A stretch of DNA of 7,918 nt from an uncultured Lachnospiraceae bacterium (GTDB taxonomy: Bacteria; Bacillota; Clostridia; Lachnospirales; Lachnospiraceae), in assembly GCA_945485625.1 (NCBI GenBank), contig CALYSH010000056.1, forward strand, positions 1-7,918, in the 5' to 3' direction. The notes below the pieces were generated by a model that worked only from the letters and a program-made list of their open reading frames with translations, searched no databases and was not told the origin of the DNA. Both the position numbers and the translations under genes were made by a program. Of this stretch, positions 1 to 6,400 are shown piece by piece (position 1 is the stretch's first letter; the number at the start of each line of letters is the position of its first letter).

Positions 1-920
1 CGGGTGGAATCGGTACGAAGGTAGGTAATCAGACCAATCGTTCCCTCTCCCTTGATATCCACACCTTCATAGAGCTGCTGGGCCAGCCGCATGGTCTTTG
101 AGGTAGAGAAATTCAACACCTTGCTGGCTTCCTGCTGTAAAGTAGATGTGGTAAAGGGCAACGGCGCTTTCTTGGAACGCTCGGACTTCTTCACCTCTGC
201 CACACGATAGACGGCTCCTTCAATCTGATCCAGAACAGTCTTCACATCTGCCTCACACTTTAATTCCTTCTTCTGATCCCTGGTGCCATAATACTTTGCT
301 GTCAAAGGCTTCTTCTCCCCGGCAAGCTTCAGATTCACTGCCAGGCTCCAATATTCCTCCGGAATGAAATCTTCTATTTCCTTCTCCCTGTCACAGATAA
401 TGCGGAGTGCTACCGATTGTACTCTTCCGGCACTTAATCCACGCTTAATCTTTTCCCACAAAAGAGGAGAAATACGGTAACCAACCATTCGGTCCAGCAT
501 ACGTCTTGCCTGCTGCGCATCCACCAGATTCATGTTAATCTCCCTGGGATGCTTGATGGATTCCTTTACAACATTTTTGGTAATTTCATTAAAGGTAATA
601 CGATAAACCTTTTTATCCTCCAATTTCAAGGCATAATACAAATGCCAGGAAATCGCCTCTCCCTCACGGTCCGGGTCAGTTGCAAGATAAATCTTGTCCG
701 CCTTCTTCACTTCTTTTCGAAGCGCCGCCAGTAAATCCCCCTTCCCCCGAATGGTAATATACTTGGGTTCATAATCATCCTCCGGCGAGAATCCCAGCTG
801 ACTCTTGGGCAGATCTCTCACATGTCCGTTACTGGCAACAACCTCATAATTGCTGCCCAGAAACTTCTTGATTGTCTTTATTTTGGAGGGTGACTCCACA
901 ATCACTAAATTCTTTGCCAT
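1..920 (-). CDS. topA: DNA topoisomerase I (type IA), N-terminal 306 codons; 3' end cut by window edge
   Basis: TopA relaxes negative supercoils by nicking one DNA strand through a 5'-phosphotyrosyl link, in the cytoplasm, with Mg2+. The visible 306 residues begin MAKNLVIVESPSKIKTIKKF, the classic Toprim start with the catalytic Glu at residue 9. Residues 81-88 are TDPDREGE, the metal-binding acidic triad. Residues 134-150 (VDAQQARRMLDRMVGYR) and 161-170 (GLSAGRVQSV) are conserved DNA-binding and gate segments. Tyr300 in ITYLRTDST is the active-site tyrosine, encoded only about 20 bases from the window edge. All visible catalytic residues are intact. Family members are usually near 700 aa, so a bit over half, including the C-terminal zinc-ribbon region, should lie to the left. 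The ATG at 918-920 is preceded by GGAGA (complement of 927-931) at a good distance. It is transcribed from its own promoter at 988-1016. Identification is very secure. Confidence 0.97.
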   Translation of the reverse strand, partial: MAKNLVIVESPSKIKTIKKFLGSNYEVVASNGHVRDLPKSQLGFSPEDDYEPKYITIRGKGDLLAALRKEVKKADKIYLATDPDREGEAISWHLYYALKLEDKKVYRITFNEITKNVVKESIKHPREINMNLVDAQQARRMLDRMVGYRISPLLWEKIKRGLSAGRVQSVALRIICDREKEIEDFIPEEYWSLAVNLKLAGEKKPLTAKYYGTRDQKKELKCEADVKTVLDQIEGAVYRVAEVKKSERSKKAPLPFTTSTLQQEASKVLNFSTSKTMRLAQQLYEGVDIKGEGTIGLITYLRTDST

Positions 921-926
921 TTCCAG

Positions 927-931
927 TCTCC
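927..931 (-). promoter_or_regulatory. Ribosome-binding site of topA
   Basis: Reading the minus strand, GGAGA lies 6 nt before the ATG at 918-920. It fixes the topA start, which also matches the conserved N-terminus of the family. Confidence 0.75.
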
Positions 932-987
932 AAGTTTCCAACAAAATATCTTCTCGGTTTGTAGGCACGCCACGCCAATCGCCACCC

Positions 988-1016
988 ACTATACACTAAA
1001 AAAAAAACGTATGCAA
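988..1016 (-). promoter_or_regulatory. Sigma-A type promoter of topA with T10 spacer tract
   Basis: On the minus strand TTGCAT (complement of 1011-1016) and TATAGT (complement of 988-993) are separated by exactly 17 nt, giving 4/6 and 5/6 matches to the consensus. Transcription should start near 981, leaving a leader of about 60 nt before topA. The spacer contains ten consecutive T residues (complement of 998-1007). A run of eight A residues (complement of 1019-1026) plus AT-rich sequence sits just upstream of the -35 box, where an UP element would be. The two tracts are about 20 bp apart, roughly two helical turns, so the DNA here may be intrinsically curved. The boxes are seen directly; curvature and supercoiling sensitivity are inference. 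Confidence 0.72.
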
Positions 1017-1129
1017 GGTTTTTTTTCAGATTTTATTTTTCATTAAGATTTCCCTCTTCTTTTTGTTTATGCAAAACTTCTGCAAAAAAGACCCGTTTTT
1101 ATTCCATGTCATTTCGATATGCTTTCATA

Positions 1130-1161
1130 AACAAGGAGTTTCGCAAGCGAAACTCCTTGTT
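1130..1161 (-). terminator. Stable GCUUGC-looped hairpin, probable terminator of the two-gene operon
   Basis: A perfect 14-bp inverted repeat: arm 1130-1143, loop 1144-1147, arm 1148-1161. In minus-strand RNA the tip is G-CUUG-C, an unusually stable tetraloop with its preferred closing pair; the plus-strand loop would be CAAG, so the structure looks built for minus-strand RNA. It lies about 110 nt after the stop codon of the 334-aa gene and before the topA promoter, as a terminator should. The following sequence (TATGAAAGC) has only a poor U-tract, so it could instead be a 3' end-protecting or Rho-linked structure, or a copy of a dispersed palindromic repeat. Confidence 0.5.
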
Positions 1162-1269
1162 CAAGACCATTATTCCCACACCCACGATTTTCCATCCCGC
1201 TCCCCTCTGCTTCATCACCAGAGGAGCAAATCCAAAGCTTTCCCCCTTAACGCAGGTCAAAATATCAGT

Positions 1270-2274
1270 TTATAGAAACAGGTCAATGGAGGGCATCGCA
1301 GAACCGTTCTCCGGATACACCGGGGATACAGCAGCTCCCCATGAAACGTTTTGCGTTGGGACACTTCCGCCCTCTGGCTTCTCCAGATGTTCAAAATACG
1401 CCTTCAGATATTCGGAATCTGCCTTCACAATTTCCTTCATCTCTTTATTGCGGTGTTTGATTTTCATCATCCGAAGGTCTGCCGGGTCCATATCCCCCTT
1501 CACAACTTCCAAGGATTCCGATAGCTCCTCCAGGCCCATATCCTCCAGGAGTGCCTGCATTTCCTCCGAGAAATCATCCATCAGAGCCTGCATCTCATCT
1601 TCGAACCACTCTTCCGGACTAAAATCCTGAAATACCGCTTTCAGGGAATCCTCCTCCGAACCCTCTTCATTCAGATCATTCTCCGAAAAGTCTGAATTCT
1701 CCCGGTCCTCACTCTTCTTTATTTCCTCTTCCACATTATAATCTGCACAGACGCCGCAGGCCTTCGCCAGCTCCTCCTCTTCCAGATGCTTCACCTTTTT
1801 CCGGGCAACCCGCTCCATGGCCTTTGCATGGTTGATTGCAGCCTCCAGTTCTTCGCTGTCGCTGCCTCCCCTTTGCTTTTCCTGCTTTAACCGGAGCACC
1901 TCCCGTTTCGCCTGACCAACCACCTGTCTTGCGCTGGCAGAGGTTTTACTCCGCATGATTTGTGCGGAAAGGTTTTTAAACTGATACTTCAGCTTCTTCA
2001 CTTCCAAAGAGGCATCCTTCAGCTGTTGTCTCTTTGCTTTCAGGTTCTCTCCGTAGTTTAATGTGGAAGAAAGAATCCCCGCACCATTCTTACACACGGC
2101 AAAAGGATTGTTTTCACCCTGCTTACTGTCCCATAGCATTTTCCGGACTCCCTGGGCAGTCATCTTTTCTTCCATCCCAAAGGGATTTCCTGTGTTCTCC
2201 ATCCGGGGAAACGCACCACACTTCTTCACTGCTACTCCCCAGACATTGTTTGAAACAGACTGATTGACTCTCAT
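1270..2274 (-). CDS. Unrecognised coiled-coil and acidic-region protein, second gene of the DUF6033 operon
   Basis: I do not recognise a characterised family. The 334-aa product has no signal peptide or membrane segment, so it is either cytoplasmic or exported by a non-Sec route. Residues 1-75 are polar and Asn/Gly-rich. Residues 76-170 are charged and probably coiled coil (LKAKRQQLKDASLEVKKLKY and later HAKAMERVARKKVKHLEEEE). A CGVC pair sits at 173-176. Residues 181-260 are strongly acidic and include two back-to-back 11-residue units, EMQALMDDFSE and EMQALLEDMGL (227-248). Another charged helix runs at 268-298, then a Gly/Pro/Ser tail ends in PSIDLFL. The gene begins 24 nt after the DUF6033-like gene, so the two are surely cotranscribed. 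Three starts are possible: GTG 2283, ATG 2280 and ATG 2274. I prefer 2274 because AGGTG lies 6 nt upstream of it. Coding status is secure; function is unknown. Confidence 0.85.
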   Translation of the reverse strand: MRVNQSVSNNVWGVAVKKCGAFPRMENTGNPFGMEEKMTAQGVRKMLWDSKQGENNPFAVCKNGAGILSSTLNYGENLKAKRQQLKDASLEVKKLKYQFKNLSAQIMRSKTSASARQVVGQAKREVLRLKQEKQRGGSDSEELEAAINHAKAMERVARKKVKHLEEEELAKACGVCADYNVEEEIKKSEDRENSDFSENDLNEEGSEEDSLKAVFQDFSPEEWFEDEMQALMDDFSEEMQALLEDMGLEELSESLEVVKGDMDPADLRMMKIKHRNKEMKEIVKADSEYLKAYFEHLEKPEGGSVPTQNVSWGAAVSPVYPENGSAMPSIDLFL

Positions 2275-2298
2275 ACCCATCACCTGACACTTCCCGGA

Positions 2299-3078
2299 TT
2301 ATCCTCTGAAATCAATATTCTGTCCAAGCTGCTTCTCATACTCGGTCTGTACTTCATTGCTCCTATTGTCAAATGAATAATCATTTATCTTCTGGAGCAA
2401 TTCCTCCACCGAATCCGCTGAGAAAGTTATGGTATTCTTCTCTTCATCTGCCTCAGCGGTCTGTTTCTCCTTTAATCTCTCCTCTGCTTTTTTCTTTGCT
2501 TCCTTCTTCTCGGCAGCCTTCCTGTCTGCCCGATTCTGCTGCATTTTCTTTTCGATTCGCGCCTTCTGATCAGCGGATGATTTCTTCAGAACCGCAAACA
2601 ACGAAGTGGTTCCGTTATCATTCACCTGAATTCCAAAGCCTTTGATATTGGCCCCTGTCTTCTCCAAGCCGGTCTTCAACTGTTGAATCCGGGACGCCGC
2701 ACCACTTAAGATACCCTCATACTGCGCGCGATACCCACTATCCGAAGCCATGCGCTCTATTTTTTCTTCATCTATCAATACCACTGTTTTGAAGCCATTG
2801 GCGTACTTCGCCGCATTGGCCTTTGCATTTTCTTTCTCCTCAGAGCTTACCAGAATGAACTCATAATTTCCAAATTTCTTTTTCAACTGTTCATAATACT
2901 TCCCGGCCTTCTCCGAAAGTTCCGGCTTTCCGATGGTCCTGCCATAATCTGCCTGTCGCAAAGCCTTTTCCCCTGTGCTTTTCCCAATTCCATTCGTCCC
3001 GGTTCCCTGCGCTTCCCCCAGAACCTTCTGTGCCGCATAGGCACCTACTGCACTGTTGCTGTTCACTGCTCCTGTCAT
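2299..3078 (-). CDS. DUF6033-like protein, first gene of a two-gene operon
   Basis: The 259-aa product resembles, from memory, the DUF6033 family of Lachnospiraceae, whose role is unknown to me. The family look comes from QADYGRTIGKPELSEKAGKY (42-61), YEFILVSSEEKE (72-83), KTVVLIDEEKIERMASD (97-113), EGILSGAASRIQQLK (121-135), KGFGIQVNDNGTTSLFAVL (146-164) and the ending NIDFRG. An alpha/beta core covers about 43-165, a very Lys/Glu/Ala-rich helix 170-210, and a short C-terminal domain 215-259. There is no signal peptide or membrane segment; the N-terminus is Ser/Asn/Gly/Ala-rich and probably disordered. An ATG eight codons upstream (3100-3102) is open, but AGGAGG falls inside those codons and is well spaced for the ATG at 3076-3078, so the shorter form is the real start. 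The possible sigma-28 promoter upstream hints at a motility-linked role; that is inference. Confidence 0.88.
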   Translation of the reverse strand: MTGAVNSNSAVGAYAAQKVLGEAQGTGTNGIGKSTGEKALRQADYGRTIGKPELSEKAGKYYEQLKKKFGNYEFILVSSEEKENAKANAAKYANGFKTVVLIDEEKIERMASDSGYRAQYEGILSGAASRIQQLKTGLEKTGANIKGFGIQVNDNGTTSLFAVLKKSSADQKARIEKKMQQNRADRKAAEKKEAKKKAEERLKEKQTAEADEEKNTITFSADSVEELLQKINDYSFDNRSNEVQTEYEKQLGQNIDFRG

Positions 3079-3084
3079 GTTATT

Positions 3085-3094
3085 CTTCCTCCTT
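3085..3094 (-). promoter_or_regulatory. Strong ribosome-binding site that decides the start of the DUF6033-like gene
   Basis: Minus strand AAGGAGGAAG, with the AGGAGG core (complement of 3088-3093) 9 nt before the ATG at 3076-3078. It lies within the first codons of the longer reading frame starting at 3102, which argues against that longer start. Confidence 0.85.
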
Positions 3095-3143
3095 GAATTC
3101 ATGCATCTGAAAATCCGTTTTCAGTACCAAAAATAAGACTCTT

Positions 3144-3158
3144 ATATAGAATCTATAT
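3144..3158. repeat. 15-bp palindrome over the expected transcription start of the operon
   Basis: Arms ATATAGA (3144-3150) and TCTATAT (3152-3158) are perfect inverted repeats around one central base. The position, just downstream of the -10 box at 3162-3169, is where a repressor operator would act. AT-rich palindromes also arise by chance, so the operator reading is tentative. Confidence 0.4.
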
Positions 3159-3161
3159 CAT

Positions 3162-3188
3162 ATATCGGATTCCGGAGGATAAAGATTA
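3162..3188 (-). promoter_or_regulatory. Candidate sigma-28 (SigD/FliA-like) promoter of the two-gene operon
   Basis: On the minus strand TAAT (complement of 3185-3188), 15 nt, then TCCGATAT (complement of 3162-3169). The motility sigma factor of Gram-positive bacteria prefers TAAA-N15-GCCGATAT, so this matches 3 of 4 and 7 of 8 positions at the exact spacing. Transcription would start near 3155, about 77 nt before the ATG. I see no good sigma-A promoter here: TATATA at about 3143-3148 has no TTGACA-like partner at 17 nt. The match is seen directly; use by sigma-28 is inference. Confidence 0.5.
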
Positions 3189-3211
3189 CACTTTTTCATC
3201 TCAAAGAGCAC

Positions 3212-3249
3212 AAAAAAAGCCTATTTACCAATTTGATAAATAAGCTTTT
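3212..3249 (-). terminator. Intrinsic terminator of the tRNA-Glu unit
   Basis: Minus-strand RNA folds GCUUAUUUA (3245-3237) with UAAAUAGGC (3227-3219), one G-U pair, around a 9-nt loop, and is followed by seven U residues (complement of 3212-3218). The A run before the stem can extend it by pairing with the first U residues. It begins about 10 nt after the tRNA 3' end. The flanking A and T runs could make it work weakly in the other direction too. Confidence 0.85.
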
Positions 3250-3255
3250 CATACG

Positions 3256-3327
3256 CAGCTGATAGGGGAATCGAACCCCTGTTTTCGCCGTGAGAGGGCG
3301 ACGTCTTGACCGCTTGACCAATCAGCC
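3256..3327 (-). tRNA. tRNA-Glu, anticodon CTC
   Basis: A 72-nt cloverleaf. The acceptor arm is GGCTGAT with ATCAGCT, G1-U72 being a wobble pair. The D arm is GTC/GAC with loop AAGCGGTCAA. The anticodon stem TCGCC/GGCGA carries loop CTCTCAC, giving CTC in positions 34-36, which reads GAG (Glu). The T arm is AGGGG/CCCCT with loop TTCGATT. The discriminator is G73. No CCA follows (the next bases are CGT), so CCA must be added by nucleotidyltransferase. The tRNA has its own promoter and terminator and lies between polC and the DUF6033 operon, both on the same strand. Confidence 0.96.
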
Positions 3328-3331
3328 ATTT

Positions 3332-3355
3332 CAAGCACCGCATCTGCGGTACTTG
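3332..3355 (-). other. Hairpin in the 5' leader of pre-tRNA-Glu
   Basis: Minus-strand RNA CAAGUACCGC (3355-3346) pairs with GCGGUGCUUG (3341-3332) over 10 bp with one G-U pair and an AGAU loop. It ends 4 nt before tRNA nucleotide 1. A transcript starting near 3352 would lose the first few bases of the 5' arm but could still form 7-8 bp; a read-through transcript from polC would form all 10. There is no U-tract, so it is not an intrinsic terminator. Confidence 0.65.
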
Positions 3356-3358
3356 GAT

Positions 3359-3387
3359 ATAATAATACATTTATCTCAAAATTGCAA
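3359..3387 (-). promoter_or_regulatory. Sigma-A promoter of tRNA-Glu
   Basis: TTGCAA (complement of 3382-3387), a 17-nt spacer and TATTAT (complement of 3359-3364). Transcription should begin near 3352, about 25 nt before the mature tRNA. The sequence upstream of the -35 box (3388-3420) is almost pure A/T, as expected for a strong stable-RNA promoter with an UP element. Confidence 0.72.
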
Positions 3388-3434
3388 GCATTTTTTTGAA
3401 AATTTATTAAATTTATTTTTCTGCCCGATTTTAC

Positions 3435-3449
3435 GGACTTTTTCAGTCC
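3435..3449 (-). other. Small hairpin just after the polC stop codon
   Basis: GGACT and AGTCC pair over 5 bp around GAAAA in minus-strand RNA, directly after the TGA at 3451-3453. No U-run follows (the next bases are GTAAAATCGG), so this is at best a weak terminator. Some polC transcripts may continue into the tRNA unit and stop at 3212-3249. Confidence 0.3.
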
Positions 3450-3450
3450 A

Positions 3451-6400
3451 TCAAACAAAATCAAACAGGCTGATCTGATTGCTCTCCGGCAGTTTTCCCA
3501 AAAGGCCGAGACGATCCATCAGGTCACAGACGGTCTGGGATACCTTCGTTCTGCTCTTGAAATCATCCTTGGACAGGTAGGGTCCGTCCTTGGACGCCTC
3601 CATTACTGCATCCGCCGCCTTCTCTCCCATTCCTTCAATACTGGTCAGGGATGGCATCAGCTTTCCGTCCACTATCTGGAATAATCTGGAATGGGCACGG
3701 AAAATATCAATCGGGGCAAATTCAAATCCTCTTGCGTACATTTCCTGAACGATGCGCATATCACTGTAGGCATCCTTCTCCTTATTGGAAAGGGTATCCT
3801 CTCTCTTTTTATAATCTGCCATGACCGCCTCCAGATGTGCCTTCCCCTGACACATAATCTCATAGGAAAAGGCCTTGGCACGGATACTGAAGAATGCCCC
3901 GTAATAGGCCAGGGGGTAATGGACCTTACAATAGGCAATTCGCCAGGCCATCATAACATAGGCAGCCGCATGGGCCTTGGGGAACATGTACTTGATTTTC
4001 TTACAGGACCCGATATACCACTCCGGCACATCGTGGGCCCTCATATCCTCCACCCATTCATCCCACTTATCACACTTTCCCTTGGCAACGGTCCCTTTTC
4101 GAACCGCCTCCATAATCTTGAAGGACTTCTCAGACTCCACCCCCTTACTGATCAGATAAGTCATAATATCATCACGGGTACAAATTGCGGTAGAAATAGT
4201 GGCAATACCGGATTTAATCAAATCCTGGGCGTTCCCCAGCCATACATCCGTACCATGGGACAGTCCGGAAATACGTACCAGATCCGAGAATGACTTCGGC
4301 TGTGCATCAATAACCATCTGCATGGCAAAATCCGTTCCGAACTCCGGAATACCAAGTGCACCCAGCTTTGTCCCTCCAATCTGATCCGGGGTAACGCCCA
4401 GTGCATCCGTATTCTGGAACAGACTCATCACATCCTTTCCATCCAGCGGAATGGTGATGGGATCAATTCCGGTCAGATCCTGCAGCATACGAATCATGGT
4501 AGGATCATCGTGTCCCAGAATATCCAGCTTTAACAGGTTATGATCAATGGAGTGATAATCAAAATGTGTGGTTATGGTGTCCGTGGTCATATCGTTGGCA
4601 GGATGCTGCACCGGAGTAAAGGAATTGATGTCCTGCCCCAAAGGAAGTACCACAATACCGCCGGGATGCTGTCCCGTGCTTCGTCTGACACCGGTACATC
4701 CCGCCGCAATCCGTTCCATTTCGCTGCGACGTTTTACCTTCCCGCGTTCCTCGAAATAATGCTTCACATAACCATACGCCGTCTTATCCGCCAGAGTACC
4801 GATGGTACCTGCACGGAAGGTCTGCCCGGCGCCGAAGATAACCTCCGTATATTTGTGCGCCTTGGACTGATACTCTCCGGAGAAATTCAAATCAATATCC
4901 GGCTCCTTATCTCCCTTAAAGCCCAGGAAGGTTTCAAAGGGAATATCAAAACCGTCCTTGTTTAGCTTCTCCCCGCAGACCGGACACATTTTATCCGGCA
5001 TATCCACACCTGCCTTACCGGCGTATGCCTTCACCTCATCACTGTCAAAGTCCACATAATGGCATTTGCTGCAATAATAATGGGGACTTAAGGGATTTAC
5101 CTCTGTAATTCCCGCCATGGTTGCCACAAAGGAGCTTCCCACAGAGCCTCTGGAACCAACCAGATACCCGTCCTCCACGGATTTCCACACCAGTTTCTGT
5201 GCAATGATATACATAACGGCAAATCCGTTACTGATAATGGAATGCAGCTCTCTCTTTAAGCGCTCCTCTACAATCTCCGGCAAATCCGGACCATAAAGCT
5301 CATGGGCCCTGTTGTAGCAGATCTCCGTAAGCATCTTATCACTGTCCGCAATCACCGGGGGACACTTGTCCGGGCGGACCGGAGCAATGCACTCAATCAT
5401 ATCCGCTATCATGTTGGTGTTTTTCACCACAATTTCATAAGCCTTATCGCTTCCCAGATAAGCAAACTCCTCCAGCATCTCCTCCGTGGTATGTAAATAC
5501 AAAGGAGCCTGTTCATCCGCATCCGTAAAGCCCTTTCCGGCCATAATGATTCGCCGGTAGATTTCATCCTCCGGATCCAGAAAATGCACATCACAGGTGG
5601 CTACCACCGGCTTATGGAACTGCTCTCCCAGTGCCACAATCCTCCGGTTCAGATTCTGAATATCCTCTATCGAATTTACGGTGCGAATCTTTTCCGAGGC
5701 AATCATAAACTGATTGTTTCCGGTAGGCTGAATCTCCAGATAATCATAGAAGGATACGATCCGTGCAATCTGTGCATCCGTCTGCCCATCCAGCAGGGCA
5801 CGGTACAGCTCTCCCGCCTCACAGGCGCTTCCGATAATCAATCCCTCCCGGTACTTCATGATCAGGCTCTTGGGCACTCTGGGATGACGGTGAAAATAGG
5901 TCAGGTGGGACTGGGAAACCAAACGGTATAAATTGGTTCTACCCATATCATTCTTCGCCAGAATAATCACATGATAGGAGGAGGATTTTCTCACCAGCTC
6001 CACACTGCTGTCTCCCAAAGCATTCAGCTGGGCCAGCGTGGTAACCTGGTCCTCTGCGAGCATCTGAATAAACTTCACAAAAATATGAGCAGTACATTCC
6101 GCATCATCCACCGCCCGGTGATGGTTCTCCAGGGATACCCCCAGAGTCTTGGCTACCGCATCCAGGGTATGCTTTGCCTGATCCGGCAAGAGCACTCTGG
6201 CAATTCCCACGGTATCTACATAGGTGAAGTCATCGGAATATCCCTGTCTCCTACAGTTTTCCATAATAAAGCTCATGTCAAAGCCCGCATTATGCGCAAC
6301 CATCACGCAACCCTGACAAAAATCCAGGAATCTGGGAAGAACCTCTTCGATTTCCTCCGCATCCATGACCATTTCATCAGAAATTCCGGTCAGCTTCTCA

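Larger units (their letters stand above)
921..1269. other. Intergenic region between the unknown operon and topA
   Basis: This 349-bp stretch holds the topA ribosome-binding site and promoter (921-1016), an AT-rich block with short A and T runs (about 1017-1130), a perfect hairpin (1130-1161) and a stretch with no recognised element (1162-1269). I found no convincing gene on either strand. The only coding-like item is a stop-free continuation in frame with the upstream gene on the minus strand (1099-1269), which I do not call as a gene. The region is more AT-rich than its neighbours from 997 to 1130. Confidence 0.7.

Noticed and set aside
1106..1630. Plus-strand reading frame of 174 aa over the intergenic hairpin and the 334-aa gene
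   Set aside because: It is antisense to a convincing gene, is rich in Ser/Arg/Ile as expected for a shadow, and has no usable start signal of its own.
1270..3327. Genomic island inserted at tRNA-Glu
   Set aside because: A tRNA next to an accessory-looking operon suggested this, but there is no integrase, no direct repeat of the tRNA 3' end within the window, and no clear composition shift in the two genes.
3388..3420. AT-rich block between polC and the tRNA as an origin-like or protein-binding repeat
   Set aside because: It has no DnaA-box pattern or regular repeats; it is better explained as the A/T-rich upstream part of the tRNA promoter.
3249..3464. Minus-strand frame of 71 aa across the tRNA
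   Set aside because: The tail encoding WSSGQDVALSRRKQGFDSP is simply the tRNA-Glu sequence translated, a common false gene.
3691..4293. Long plus-strand reading frame (200 aa) inside polC
   Set aside because: It lies wholly opposite the conserved polymerase core of PolC, has no ribosome-binding site and reads like a reverse-complement shadow.
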